Both the position numbers and the translations under genes were made by a program. The notes under the pieces were generated by a model. The model worked only from the letters and a program-made list of their open reading frames with translations. It had not been told where the DNA came from and did not search any database. Below are positions 12,557 to 26,600 of a stretch of DNA of 64,000 bases, in pieces; position 1 is the first letter of the stretch, and the number at the start of each line of letters is the position of its first letter. Source of the DNA: Mytilisepta virgata (Eukaryota; Mollusca; Bivalvia; Mytilida; Mytilidae); assembly GCA_028015205.1 (NCBI GenBank), contig CM051517.1, positions 40,621,135 through 40,685,134 of the forward strand. The letters are read 5' to 3'.

Positions 12557-14960
12557 ATCTCGAGACAAGATGATGGAATACAGTATAAATTATTTTTCAA
12601 GTCAACCATAAAAAATCATGATAAATTCATTTTTAGTGTGATTACACAAAGAGATAGCAGAAAATAAAATTCAGTAAAATGAAAATAGTGTTTTGGATTG
12701 TTTTGTTATAAGAGTTCAAATACATTTATTGTCCCCTGCCACAATGTGGAGTCAGGATATGGAAATGTTGATGTCTGTGTGTCTGTCCGTCACACTATGT
12801 AAGCACTCTCATGTCTACATTTCTCAACAGATTTTAGTTAAATTTATATCAAAGGTTTATATCAGCATTACCTCAGACGAGTTAGAAAAGCAGCACTGGC
12901 AGATTGATTCTTAGATTTATTGCCCTTGAACAGTTAACATATAGTAAAATTGTATTTGTAAGTGCTCTCACATTTCTTAATACATTTTTTACACAGACAC
13001 ACCAAGTCTGAGTGACATAACTATTGATTATTGTACATCCCATGCAGCTCATTCAGGGTAAATAATAATAAACTAAGATGTCAGTATTATTATACGTTAC
13101 AGATATTATATATTGTATACATCATTGGAACCTATCTGGCCCTCTGGATGATCTTGTACAGACACACCGCGTTCTCAGGGGAGGGATAACTATTACAGAA
13201 GATACATTTATGCATGGGTAACCAGCTGGTAACTGGACATCTAACTGTCAATGAAATTGAATTAGATTCCCGGACGGTGACATTAATCCCACTTTTGAAA
13301 ATATAGTAAAAATTAAGATTGGCATAGCATAGTGGGAATTGTTTTAATAGGCGTACATAGAGATATGTCATAGCCAGTATCGTAATTACCTTACGCCCAT
13401 AAAATATATGATACAATGGAACAACATATATAAATTTTAATACGCTTAATTAGACTGATATTTAGAACACTTTTAAAATATTTATTGGAAATAAATTCAT
13501 GAATAATAATAGACTTCAGCAATATTGAAATAACAGTAATGTTACTTTTCATCCAACTAACTAGACTAAGTATTCATTTTGTGTTTTGTGATAAATATCA
13601 CAAAATTAGTCCCTATACATAAACCGATCAGTTTGGACAAAAAAGAATTTTTTCTTTTTGGTCATTTATTATAACTTCTGTTACTGTTATCCATTTTTGT
13701 TGCTCTTTCACTTTCACATCATGAAATAAAAAGTGTTTTATTCATAGATTTATATGGTTAACGGTTCTAATCTGTAAGGTTTCTGTTTGTTTTAGTCCGA
13801 TATCCACCAAAGGTTTTGAATTCAGTAAATTTCTCTGTTATATTTGTTCTAAAAAATTTTATGCCAAGTTTTTTGTTAGGAATGTGATGGAAGTTTAATA
13901 TTATCAAAAAAAAAAATAAAAATTAAAATAAACTTATATCAACCTTACCTAAAGATGACAACATTGTATATTGGGTCACATTAAACAGTCATGGTCATTC
14001 TTCTCACCTGCAAGCTAGGGACCCCCTCCCTGTCATACCAGACCTGGGCTGCGATACAGGTGTATCATTTCCAGTGATGATTATTTATTACTTAACAGAG
14101 CCCTAATCAATTAATTCACACCTTTTACAACCCAAAGATTAAATGTAAATAATTAAAGTGATGAAGATTTTAACAGTTGTCAAAAAATAAAGTTTTTTTG
14201 TGTCAAAATCATCAGAATCATATTGTTAAAAAAAAATTAATTTATAAAAAGATAAGTGTTGATAATTAACATAAAATTTCACTGATACTCATCTATCATT
14301 AAGTTTGAACATTGTATTTATTTAAAAATCACTGAAATGTATAATATCTTTATAATATTCATTCATTTGTTTTCACCTCAATATGGTTGTCAGGAAGTGT
14401 AACTATGGTCAATCTTAGCGCCACCTTGTTTCAAAACTTCCTCCTTGCAGAACAGAACAAAAATCCAAATGGGTTATTTATGCAAACAACACAATACAAA
14501 CACAATCGGCTGAGTGGTATAGGTAGTTCCTCATGACTACTAATGATCCCTAGGCCAGAGACCACAATTAATTCATAGTGGAAGTGGATTTTCATATTAA
14601 AATAAAATTGAATTAAAAAAATCGCACCTGCGCAATCTTGAAAATCTTTCTCAAGTAGAAACTATACTTACTTCCTGTCATAATATCAAAATTTAAAAAA
14701 AAAATCACCAGTCCTTACTCAAAATATTGACAAAAATATCTCCTAGGGTAGCAGAATTCTTGAAGACAGCAGACGACACCCTAAATATTGACCCTTTTAC
14801 ATCTGACCAAATCACCACTTTTAATTGTGACAGCTCATTCAAACTTTTTAAAACATCAACTTTGAACATTCTACTATAAATTTAGAACAAAAACCATTTA
14901 AAAATGCTCTAATAAGGGTTAGAAAATAAAAATGGAAGAAATACAGTAAATTTATATAAG
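12557..14960. other. Intergenic AT-rich DNA with exon-like fragments
   Basis: A repeat-like phrase (TGTCCCCTGCCACAATGTGG) lies at 12730. An exon-like block near 13003-13060 is bounded by CACAG and GGGTAAAT and can be read as TPSLSDITIDYCTSHAAHS. It could belong to the unnamed gene whose end may lie at 15378-16245, but the phases do not join directly. Nothing else is recognisable. Confidence 0.3.
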
Positions 14961-14979
14961 GGATTATATTTGTACTAGC

Positions 14980-15125
14980 CTGTCAACACTGAGGTTGTGA
15001 GTTCGAATCTCACCTGGGGCAGGGTGTGCTCGACTCCGATCTAAATTGCCTACCGAAGGCCGGTGATTCTCTACGGGTACTCCGGCTTCCTCCACCAATA
15101 AAAACTGCCCTCGCGAATGAAGTTA
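14980..15125 (+). repeat. tRNA-derived SINE fragment
   Basis: TAGCCTGTCAACACTGAGG leads into GTTGTGAGTTCGAATCTC, which resembles an RNA polymerase III B box (GTTCGAATC). A conserved central block then includes GGTGATTCTCTACGGGTACT and CCGGCTTCCTCCACCAATAA. This matches a SINE family widespread in molluscs. The A box and 5' end are missing, so it is a truncated copy and not a tRNA gene. Confidence 0.7.
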
Positions 15126-15377
15126 TTATACTTTACTTTATATAATATTGTTAAAGAGTTACGGATATTGGATTGAGCAATGTGGACATCATTTTTGCAT
15201 CACCATCGATCGCTTTATGTAGTGTACAACACTGGACAAAATAATATTGTACGTCACAAGCGATTTTGTTTTTAATAAAGTTATAATTCTTGTCCTCATA
15301 ATATGAAGCCACAGGATCCCAGCTGAATATATACTTCTCATTGGAACATGTATCTAAAATAACGATTTTTATTTCAG

Positions 15378-16245
15378 TGTTTCAGTCTGCCAAGAAAGTA
15401 ATTTCATCCCTTAATGAAATTGACTCCCCTGTGGTCATTCAACCGATGCAACCTCCACCGAAGTCAGGTGAAAAAATACATTTAGACCATCCTTTGATTA
15501 GACCTACCCATTATTATACGTACCTGGTCAGGTATTGTTTTGTTTTGGCCTCATGAGTATACCACATAAACAGTTAATAACTGATTTATTAGATAATACT
15601 TTCTAATCAATGAAAAGCAAAAATTCACGTTTATTGACCTCAAGGTCAATAAATAGGTCATTTTTGTAACTTTTTTTTCTAAAGACCTATGCCTTGGATC
15701 TTTGGTGTATAGGTAGGTTACCTCAAGACGATGTTTCACATTCCAAGGATATTGACCTTGACCCTTGACCTCAAGGTCAATAAATTGGTCATTATGTAAC
15801 TTTTTTGCCTTAAGACCTAGGCCTTGGATATTTGTTGTGTACTAAGGTTTCCTCAAGATGATGTGTCGCATATTAAGGATGTTGATCTTGGTCAATAAAT
15901 TGCTACTCATGTCCAACCTATAACTTTTTGTCTTAAAACCTAGATCTTAGATCTTTGATGTGTGGGTAGTGTACCTCAAGATGATGTGTCGTGTACTAAA
16001 GATTTTGACATCTGACCTTGACCCTTGACTTCCAGATCAATAAATAGGTCTTTTTTGTAAATTTTTTTGTCATAAGACCTAGGCCTCGGGTATTTGATGT
16101 GTAAGTATGTTACCTCACAATGATGGACCTTTGACCTCAATTTTACTTTCAAAATAAATATATTCTAATATTTAGGCACTATGTTCATATAGATATTGCT
16201 ACAAGCAGTTTGTTGGAGAAAAGTTACTCAGTACAAATGAAATAG
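15378..16245 (+). CDS. Two candidate 3' exons of an unidentified gene
   Basis: An exon 15378-15531 (ATTTCAG before it, AG|GTATTG after it) joins in phase to 16176-16245 (TTTAG before it, stop TAG), giving about 74 residues. It includes SSLNEIDSPVVIQPMQPPPK and HPLIRPTHYYTYLVR, then HYVHIDIATSSLLEK. The first exon enters after one base of a codon, so upstream exons are required; none was found with confidence. The Pro-rich and Tyr/His-rich stretches are not random-looking, but I do not recognise the family. The intron is mostly tandem repeat. A chance open frame is possible. Confidence 0.35.
15630..16150 (+). repeat. Diverged 125-130-bp tandem repeat, about four copies
   Basis: The landmark TGACCTCAAGGTCAATAAAT recurs in diverged form near 15636, 15765, 15885 and 16020. 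Between copies are AGACCTA.GCCTTGGAT, TTTG.TGTGTA and ACCTCAAGATGATGTGTCG. Runs of TGACCTTGACCCTTGACCTC resemble nuclear receptor half-sites (AGGTCA on the other strand), probably by chance of repeat composition. Confidence 0.8.
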
Positions 16246-16759
16246 AAGGAAAACACGGTTTGCTGTCACTCAGCTCTCTTGTTTTGCTATTGGTAGACCT
16301 TCCCAAATATTTATGTTTCGGTACTGTAAATGAGACTTAAATTGTCGAAAATTCAAATTCTGAGTGAATAAAAATGGTTTAATAAACTAATCCTTCGATC
16401 GTTAATCCTTTGCCTTGCAGTTCTACTTATAAAAAAGGACAATTATCATAATCTTACAAAATTTGATTATAGTCATTAACATATACATTTAGCATTTGAT
16501 ATAATGAACTTCAATTGTTGAAATATGCGAGAGCCGTATACGAGTGTGTTGATGACTATGAAGCTTTGATTTTTTATTTAATGATCGAACTATCAAAAAT
16601 CAATCTAAACAGGTATTTATCTGAAATGATATATTATATAGTTAATTATATAATACTATATAAGGGTAATGTAAGAATATAGTGTAACGTCTTCTGCAGA
16701 ACCAATTTAGCAGTATAAACTCAGATATTAATCTTTGTGTGTAGGACGTGCTCTTCATC

Positions 16760-17225
16760 CACGGATAACCAGAACCATAGAAAACCCAACATTAAAGTGT
16801 TTTTTTTCTGGATTAAATTCCGCTAGTGGTAACAAAAATTTAAGAACCCCGAAATTTGTAGAAAGCGCTTTCTGGATTAACCTTCACAACTGATATACAA
16901 AGAATTTGGGGAAAGCAGAACAATGTAGGAACCTACATGTATATTTCTGGATTAACCAAGATACTAGTAACACAGAAAACCCTGAGAAAACGAAAATTAT
17001 AGGAAGCGCAAAATTCTGGATTAACCGTCATCATCTGACAAGAACCCTGAGAAAATCGAAAATTTTAGGAAGTGTCTTTCTGGATTGAATTTTACCATCT
17101 GATAACCAGAACCTTCGACAACAGAAAATTGTGGGAAGACCTTGAATGGATTTTATAACCATAACCTTAGAAAACCGAAATCTTTGTAGGAAACTCTTCA
17201 CCTTATTCATCTGAAAGCCAGAAGC
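16760..17225 (+). repeat. Very diverged ~70-bp tandem repeat
   Basis: The phrase TTTCTGGATTAA recurs at roughly 70-bp intervals (about 16806, 16868, 16945, 17018, 17077), with ACCAGAACC, AGAAAACC, GAAAATT.TAGGAAG between. Copies differ at many positions and in length. No reading frame persists through all copies. Confidence 0.55.
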
Positions 17226-17269
17226 AAAATTCCAACTGGGCCAAAAAAGGAAAACAGCCAATTTCCGGG

Positions 17270-18950
17270 TAAGATCAGCTTTGCATTCAGGAATTAAATC
17301 CTATCTAATGTATTTGAAAATCAGGTTAATACCGGAACGATCATTCTAAGAGGTTGATACACTATGTAACTTGCAGTTCACTAACAGAAGATTCGTCTAA
17401 TTGGTGGCAATATTAAGTCAATTTGACGCAGATTGTACGTAAGAATAGCTTATCTTGATTAACCTTTGTCTGGTACGCTAGAAAAATTCTCAAAATTATT
17501 TAAAAAAACCAAACTGGTAGAAAAGCCAGATTCCAGATAACGCTAATTTTCCACGAGAGATTTATAAAATTTTACAGTATATCTAAAATTCACGTCAAAG
17601 CGAACCAAAGTCTCTCAAGGGACTTATTAAATAATTCCGAAGGATAATCAAGACTTATTATTGGCCAGAAAAAAATCTCTAATAGTTATCTTAATTGAAG
17701 CTACAAAATGTACTACATTGTTGATCTTCATGGTAAGGTACGGTATTGGTTCAAATTACAAATGTCATGTTTATCTTAATCTTGAAAAGATTGAAAATGG
17801 TAAAATAGCATAACATCAATCATTTTACCTTGAAATAAAGATGACTTTAAATATTTGGTCAACAGCTACAAATATGACCAAGCACGATTCATTGATGATG
17901 CTTATCGTGAAGCATAAACATATAAAGATGAAGTGCAATTAACATAACAATATTGAAGGTATGTTTTTTAGTGTAATGACCTTTAATCTTTGGAATTTTA
18001 TGGCAAACTTTGACGTCATTTTTAATGTTTAAAATTTGTGAATTATTAACAAGTTCAAAAAATATAATTTTTCAGTGATTTTTTTAGCCTGTTTAGTGTC
18101 TAGCCTTTTGTGATCATAGTAATTGCTCCGGTGTTGTTACTTTGGTCACATTTTGATTACCAATATGTTGACGAATCGGAACATAGTGCCTTTTTATTTC
18201 AAATTTGACCCCCGCCCCCTAAAAATCAAATGGTCATAATTACATCTTTTTCTCTGGAAAACATATAGGTACTGAAAATTCTTGTCTTGGCAAATAACTT
18301 GAATACACACATCGATACAGAAGGAAGGTAAGACACGTATTAATAACAATTTTATCTTCCTTTGGTATTGCTGTGTGGGATTACAAAAATATCGCGTTTC
18401 CTTTCACTTGATATCCGTTCAAAAAGAGTCCTGTCAAGTGTACTACCAAGCCCCTTTCTAAAATCCATACTGTATTCAGATTAGAACCAAGAACTTGTAC
18501 CAAACTGATGTTAAAGGTATTGTTTTCTCTACCCGGTGAAACAATAGCGTCTGTTCTTTGTGATTAAGTGTTTATCTAATATTGGGTGAAGAAAAGGCTT
18601 TGTGAAGCCCTTACTGATTCTAAAAATGCTAAGAAACATGTATCCGTTGAGTTTGAAAGGACATTTTACAATTGATTATTGGAATTCCTATTTTTACAGG
18701 CTACACCTCTTCGGTTAATCTGGTCTTGTTTTCTTATGAAGCAAAGTCTTTGCAAAGCCTATTGCCGAGAAAAGAGGAAAAATATTTATATGTATAATTA
18801 AAATTCCCACTATTCTGAACGTCTCTATCTGATAGGTTACGTTTTTCAATGTTGACTCGATGCTTTGATGATTATGATTCGTACAGTGACTTCCACAGCA
18901 AGGCAAAATTCCGGACACATACATATAGATTTTTTATTTCCTATTTTTAA
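17270..18950. other. Intergenic sequence, nothing recognised
   Basis: AT-rich, with many stops in all frames and no repeat family or RNA signature that I can identify. Confidence 0.4.
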
Positions 18951-18959
18951 TTAACCGGT

Positions 18960-19930
18960 TTTTAGATGGCGACGTTCCCTTGGCACCATCGTATGGTGTT
19001 TATATATTTCAACTTGTTCGATTTGCTCATGTACTTTTACTAAATTTTATCATCAGTACAAGGACATCATTCGTAAATATGAATCAACGTGCAAACATCT
19101 TATATGGTCGGGTATTTCACATCCCATCTTTTATGGTAATATTCTAAACAAAGCACAAAAATGTCGCCATGCACCTGAAAAGCTAACCAAACCTTTAAAC
19201 TTATCCACAAGGGATATAGTTACGATACTGTTGTCAAGTCATTAAAGAACACATTTTTTTTTTAATTAATATTGATTCACTCATAGGGTCTTTGCATCGG
19301 AAATAAACACATTTATCCTAAAACCAGATGTTGGCATGATACGGGTTATGTTCTTCTCGTATAAGTCATGATGGCATGATACTAAACCCCAAACGGGAGC
19401 TATTGTGGCTGATTTTCTATATGATAAAGACATAATCTTTCAATCAGTTTAATTGAGGTCTGGAGCTGGCATGTCAGTAACTGCTAGTGAGTCTTTTGTT
19501 AATATATATTGATCATTGTCATTTTGCTTAGTTTCTTCTGTTACCTTTTTTTTTTAACATCGGGCTCGGACATCTTTTAAACTGAATTTTACTGTGTGTA
19601 TTGCTGTGTTTTGTTTATTTCCACATTGGCTAGGGGAGGATTGAGATCTCACAAAACATGTTTAACCCCGCTGCATTTTTTTCGCCTGTCCCAAGTCAGG
19701 AATCTCTAGCCTTTGTCAGTTTTGTGTGTTTTATTGAATTTTGGTTCATTTGTATGTTTAGTGTGCCGTCCATTCCGCTGAATTGTTTAGGGGCCAGCTG
19801 AAGCCCGCTTCCCCTCGCGGGATTTTCTCACTGCGTTGAAGACCCATTGGTAGCCTTCAGCTGTTTCTTCTTGTCTTTTTGTCACATTCCCCTTTTCCAT
19901 TCTCGATTCTATATTAAACTTGTAGTTTAA
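18960..19930 (+). pseudogene. Second RT element family, decayed 3' end
   Basis: Translating with frameshifts gives GDVPLAPSYGVYIFQLVRFA and KFYHQYKDIIRKYESTCKH, then FYGNILNKAQKCRHAPEK. These correspond to the YGVYISQLIRYSRAC ... KFYGRHHDLV region of the other RT copies but belong to a different subfamily. A long non-coding tail follows (GGCATGATACGGGTTATGTT, GATCTCACAAAACATGTTTA, GGGGCCAGCTGAAG, GAAGACCCATTGGTAGCCTT). The tail is repeated in reverse at 49170-49400. Several frameshifts make it non-functional. Confidence 0.65.
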
Positions 19931-22520
19931 GTCATTCTTATATTATTAGGTCGAAAATCTAGTAAACGTCGTAACTGCGCTTTATTAACTTTTACGATGG
20001 TTCTGTTAAAAGATATTATAAATATTCTGCTTGTTCCTGGATTTAAAACCAGGGCTTGACTTTTTACGGGATTTTCTAACTTGTAATGTTACATAATGAC
20101 CATTCCGGAGCACCTGATTTTACCTATGGTTGTTTTCTTGGAGTTTGCAGTGAAATTTATTTAACTTTTCTTCTTTTCTATCGTTATGCATTTTTACTTT
20201 CGTTTCCTATATAGCATTTACAATTTTCTTACGTGTTCTTTTTGTCTTAGGACTTTGGTCATATGTAGTTATTTAGGCTGAAAGATCTACCTATTTTTCT
20301 GAAACAAAAATCATCATTTGGATATCTGTATTTATGTAGAATAAATAAATTACGAAATGGGTTTCCAAAATGTGAATTGATTCACGGTATGTGTATTTTT
20401 AGTTTTCTTGGTAATGTTTAAATATGTAAATATTAAGACTTGAGTAGTTAATATTGAGCTTAATACCATACTTCTTATTCCGTTTAAATTATTAAGCACA
20501 GAAAAGATCTCTCATACAAGAAGAAAAATTAGCTTAATCATTAAACCGGGTATGGATTAATTCTGCGTTATTCAAAAAAAAAAAAAAATATATCAATACA
20601 TGTATTTACCATTAAGTTCTTAGCAGTAAACAACAGTTGTTGAGTAAATGAAACATAAATTAATTGGTCATTACCTGGTTTTTACATTATATGCACTGTA
20701 ATTACGTGGTAAAAGTGATATACGTCAATGTCTAAATTAGATGGTTGACAAATAGTTCAATGCTAAACGAAATGTTTGGATTAAAAAACTTCGAAATTAA
20801 TTAGTTTCTCAATTCATTTACTTTCATTATTTAATCAATAGTGGGATTTTCATCAATAAAACTAAATCGATGCAAGATAGGCTTGATATTATGGTATTGG
20901 ATAAATGAGCAACACTTCAATTACATGTGAACTTTAAAACAAATCTGATATACTTAAAGCCTAGATTTTAGCCATTACTTCCAAACTATTTCACATAAAC
21001 TGTACAAAGTTGGCATGATACAAAAGCAGACTAATTCATATAACTTTTTTTACAGTAATTCACCAGATTGTGAAAATTTTGAAATCGGACACCTTTTCGA
21101 CCTAAATCCCTTTCAGTAATCTCTTAAGTTTCAAGTCAGTTTTAACTTCTAGCAAAATAAAAATCTGATATTATATGAACGAATTTAAGGGCATAGGATA
21201 AGTGCCAAAGATACAACGAAGGATTGAAATCAGGAAAAGATTGATTATCTCTTGGATCGTCGCGTGGTCTTCAACAAGGGACACTAGCTCACACCATAAG
21301 ACCAGCACTAAGTGGCTTTGGAAACAAAATAAATGTGTTCGATATTCTACAAAGGTAAAAACAAACCCCAAATCAGGACATATGACGATAAGTATATATA
21401 AGGAACAGCTACAGATGGAACAGGATTGGCACAGGAAAATGCATTTATAGAACGCGTCTGGGTTAAACATATATATATGAGTTTGCAATCGATCCAACAA
21501 ATTCTGTTTCAGTGACTAGACTATAAAGACACAGGCAAACACTTATAATAAAAGCATTTCCAATAATCACTTAATTTAGCATGTTCTAAAACAAACGACT
21601 TAACCAGTTAACTTAAAAACGACAGACAGAAAGAAAAAGTACCATTCTCAGAATGCTTGTTGTTACAGCTGAAAGCTTGCTTGAAATACCAAATCGTTTC
21701 AGCCTGTGTAGGTATCTCTTACCTTCATGATAAAATAAAGGCTATTTAAAATATCTGAATAAACAAATGCAAATTTGGATCCTGGCTTATATAGTTGGTA
21801 AACTCTCATCGTTAGTAGTTAAAAAATTAATATATTAAAACTTCATAGAAAAATGTTATTGACTTTAAAAACCATAAGAATTGAAAAAAACACGAATACA
21901 AACTTTGAAATTCTTGATCGATGTCTACAATGTTTTCTAATTCATCGATGTTGATTTTAAGAAGTATCTTGTATAGGACTTTTGAAAAAGACATAGGTAA
22001 GTAGAACCTTAAAAATGAAATTATCTGCTACATTGTAGATGAATTTTAAGGCAAAAAAATTAGATTTTTTTTAAAATTGTAATTAATTTTTGTTGCTGTT
22101 TTTGATGGTTAATGACAGTATATAAATATTGATATTTGTAGGTTATTGTTTTCTTTTAATATTTCAAATAGGGGTTATTGCTTAGACTGTTCAGCAATGG
22201 ATCTGGGAGAATTTTTAGGTTTTTCTTCAGAATATTGCATAAGGTTAAAGTGTCTGTTTTTCTCTCCAAAAGTAGCAAGGTAAAATTTCTGATCATAATT
22301 TGTCCTTTGCTGTTTTTTAGTAGAATTATCTGACGGTATATACAGTTCTTTAAAACTGAATGCGTTTTCTTTTTACTAATAAAGAAATTTTGTATTAACA
22401 TTGTTGTAATCTGTTTAACGTGACCATACTGGAGATTGTATGTTGGCAAACTGCCCTGGTGTTAATATTTGTGATTTCTGACAATTTCAATCTTTAACAG
22501 AAGTGGAATTGTTTTTATGA
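19930..22520. other. Intergenic sequence with a short RT-tail scrap
   Basis: ACCATTCCGGAGCACCTGAT at 20099-20118 is the edge of the RT-element tail seen elsewhere. TTAAGGGCATAGGATAAG near 21185 resembles one end of the TTAA element at 10532. No other feature is supported. Confidence 0.35.
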
Positions 22521-22524
22521 AACT

Positions 22525-23060
22525 TAGTAATTCACAAACGGGATGCCTTTGAATTTTCAATCGTCAACTTTCCATTTTTGAGCGGCAATATTCCAGAAGC
22601 GCCGGCGTATGGAGTATATATTTCACAACTGATACGTTATTCCAGAGCTTGTGACATATACATTGACTTCCTGGACAGAGCCCGGCTCCTGACACAAAAG
22701 TTGCTCAGACAGGGGTACGTTACTCTAAGCTGAAGTCATCCTTATTAAAGTTTTATGGGCGTCATCATGACTTGGATTGACAGGTATGAAAAAACCGTTT
22801 CCCAAATGAAAATGGACCTGTTCCATTGATATTATCCCTTCCTCATACCGGATTTGACATGGGCAGCATGGCGGGTGTCCTGCAAGAAGCAGAGACTGCT
22901 TACTCTTCCGGAGCACCTGAGTCTACCCCCATTTTTTTGGTGGAGTCCATGTTGTTCATACGTTTTTAGTTTTTTGGTATTGTCTTCGTTGTTCTCCGGA
23001 GTTTGTCAGTTGTTAGGATTTTACTCTCCTTCGAATATCCCTTTGGTATTTCTTGACTTT
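22525..23060 (+). pseudogene. Retroelement RT fragment, copy B, with 3' tail
   Basis: Frames broken by indels read FEFSIVNFPF, then SGNIPEAPAYGVYISQLIRY, SRACDIYIDFLDRARLLTQK and KFYGRHHD, the same C-terminal RT region as copy E at 61.8 kb and a close relative of it (shared IPEA..AYG). The tail ACTGCTTACTCTTCCGGAGC follows. The catalytic core is missing and frameshifts are present near 22560, 22725 and 22770. Confidence 0.7.
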
Positions 23061-23669
23061 ACTTGTACTTGTATATTAAATTCTGTTGTGACGTTACCCG
23101 AGTTCTTTTTATAAGTATTCTGTTATACTTTAAGCGTGTACAGTTTGGCAAATTATGTCCTGTGAGTTGTTGCCAAGAGGCCGGAAAATATATTTATATA
23201 TACCACTTTACATTTTATATTCATAATTTAATGGAATAATTATGAATAAAATAACAGTTTTCTATTAATAACACAATTCCCGTAAAAAATGACATGAGGT
23301 CATGTTTGGTTTTAATTCTAATGAAGTTCCGTCAACAATCCAAAGTAATAAAAACATTTTTCGTTTTCATCTCACGATTTTGAAAAGCAGTTTACACAAT
23401 CCAACTAATTGCTGAAATGCATTTGTTTTATACAGAAATCACAGTAACAGAAGTTAAACACCTCTCTCATTCCGTACTAAATTGCAGAACCAGAAAGTAA
23501 ACAGCTTCCAAACTATTTAACCAAAAATTTAATCAAAACGACCATAAAAGATATACATTAGTAACTATTGATCTAAAAGAGCAAGATATAACATAATATT
23601 TATATGATATTTGAATCGATATCCATTTTATAGCCGCTTTGTGTTTTCTGAATATTTTAGAGTGCCGTA

Positions 23670-26600
23670 ATGATTTCCAACCAATGCACGAAGAGAATGG
23701 TGTTGACAGAGAATATATTTAAAGCAGTACTATTTGTAGGACAATTGCTTGTTCATTCAGGTAGGCTTTCAATCTATCTTAAAAATTGAGGTAAAAATGA
23801 TACTTAAACACATTTTTTAAATTTCATTTTTATACATTTGAAACAAAATATATAATTTTTTTTGTGTGAAAATCAAATTCTTTTTGTGAAAGTCAAATTC
23901 TTTTGTAAGAACAGAGGTGCATCTGAGATGGGCTACGGTAACTGGTCTAATTTTAACTTGAACACCAGAATTTATGGTTTTCCGTAAAATTTCAGTGAAA
24001 TAACTTAAAGAAAATTACTTTCATTTATTCATTTTATTATTCTAAGATAGATTAGTGGATAATAATTATAATAAATCTAGGCGAACGAAAATTTGCTTAA
24101 GGAAAACAGAAAATTAATGATGAAAAAATACTTTATCAAGAATATATAAGACAGACTGCAATACAAAAACACATTTCCAGTTAAATAAACAGAAGTTTTA
24201 TAATCTGCAAAACAACGTTCGTATTTAAAAATAAAAATGATTTCTTGTCAGTGTTGCTTGAATCCAAGCAATGGATACCATATGGCAAATAGATAAACAT
24301 ACAATACATAGTCATTGTCGGAAAATATAAAATTTATTTGGGCGCGCTTTAGAAACATGAGAAAAGTCGAGCTTTAGCGAGCCTTTTTACCATGTTTCGC
24401 AGCGAGCCCAAATAAATTTTATATTTTGCGACAATGACTTTGTATTTTCATTATCCTGCAATCCCCTTTCGATGGGTAAAATGCCTTAAAATTACGTTCG
24501 AAGTTGACATCCAACTGCCATGAAAACGCGGGAAACGCCAAGACGTCATCTGGTACATTCACCACGATCCTAGCGTGTAAACAAGTACCAGTAGACTTTA
24601 TCAGTTATAAAAACCGTTGACATCATTCATGACCTACCACATTTCAAATTTGTCCGATTTCCCTCTGTGGTCAAACGGAATTTTGACGGACTAACTGTAA
24701 GTTTGAAATAACTATTTTGATGCACGAGATATGCATATTTCGTCGAATTAAGACTCGTCATTTGTGTCTATATCTTAAGGATGCTCACGGGTCATGTTTT
24801 GGTCTTTTTGTCAGATTTTTGGAATCCTCGGGTTTTATCCATTTCTTAAACATGAAATGTTTTCTTTTATAATTCAATCATATATACCTTAAAATGGTAT
24901 TTGACAAAATTTTATGAAATCCTTTTTATTTTTTCATACATCTTTGAGAGACTGAAGTTGCCAATGTAAAGACAATGAAAAATCCAGAGAAAACCTATTT
25001 CCTGCAAATTTTCAAGGCCTTATAGCTCTAAAATGAACCTATCTTTTTCTTGCTTATTTGTTTACTATTCATATATTCTCTCAAACTAAAACACCTATTT
25101 ATTTCCTATTAGACCATCCTTAAAGAGTCAAGTCCAGTGAAGTGTCAAAGCCGAGTTAAACGAGTTTATTTAAGATAGAAACGTCCTATAGGACAATCAA
25201 GTTTCGATAACAATCGTAAAATATCGGATCTGATGATATCAAAGGTTACGATTTAACAATACTTTTAACTGATACAATATATGCTGAATAATTCTGTATG
25301 CTGCAACTAATTATGACATCATTTAAGCCATCCGGCAATCGATTAATTAAAACTTTAAATTGACTTTTTTAATCGATTTTACGCAATCTAAATATATATA
25401 CATGACTGAATAGAAATCAGGAAATAAAATATCCACACCTTGATACAATAGCGACATTAAGGAAAGCGGAACATTTGAAGAACCTTTTCTTACAATGCAA
25501 AACTAGAGAAAAAATAATAATATGAAGCTCTCTTAAATAAGGAAATATATAATCTTTAAAACCTGATATATACAGGCTGTATATGGCGAATTTCACTTCT
25601 ATGGCAATTTTCAAAAAGTCCCTAAAACCTTTCAAAATCTCAGGGGAGATAACCTTGTATGTGGTATATAAACATTTATTAATAATACAACCAATAAATA
25701 GTCAACTAAACATTTTTTCTTCATACCTGAATATCGCTTTGGAAGACGGTTTTAACACATAGTTGCCAAATAAATGTCTTGAAGACAGTTTTTTCAACGT
25801 CAAGGGTACTCAGAACAAAAACGATTTTTTTTTAATGTAAGTGAGTTTATGTATCTCATTTGATATGACAGTAGAGTGGTTTTGGTTCTGAATGCCCTTC
25901 TTAGCAGTATTCCAAAAAGTAATACAAATTTACTGAAATAGCCTATATACACGACCTTTGCGGGTATAACACTTGAACTTAAATGATTCAGCAGAACATT
26001 TTCGATTATGTTAACATAAAAATGTATTGCATTATAATGCATTTGCCTTTGAGTGAATCAAATACATGGGAAAGTGTCCCTACGCCTTTTCATCGTAATT
26101 TTTAAACTCAAAACACAGTTCACGACATTAATATTTCAATATACATGAAATGTATTATTCGAATTACATAATCTGATCCTTCTGTCAGGCTGAAATGTCA
26201 ATATCCAATAAAACTATGTTTCGGGGCCTTCAATGCAGCAGCCTTTGTTATTAAAGAGGATTAATGATGAGTTCAACGATAAATATGCAAACTAAATTTT
26301 AGATCAATAATTCAAGCATTGAGAAGGTTGACTGAATCTCGTTTGCTTCATGTCAAGTAGCATTTAATCACATTTAAAACTTACATGAAATATAATCTGG
26401 AAATGGAGTGATACAAAAGGCTACGACTTTTGGATCACAATACCATTATAGAAGAGTTGTAAACGTGCAACTCTTGACATTGCAAATACAAATTATAATT
26501 TTATGTTGTGTAAGAAATCATCCGACCTTTTCATGCTTTCCTTCACCAACAGAATTATCAATGACATTTTTAATATTCGGATATCAGAATTTTTTACGAA

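Noticed and set aside
13132..13416. 94-codon - strand frame
   Set aside because: No family pattern; composition fits chance in AT-rich DNA.
14980..15060. tRNA gene
   Set aside because: Only a B-box-like stretch is present. There is no cloverleaf or A box, and the downstream conserved block marks it as a SINE.
15630..16150. Cluster of nuclear receptor (AGGTCA) binding sites
   Set aside because: The TGACCT-rich phrases are part of a tandem repeat, so their number reflects repeat copy number and not regulatory design.
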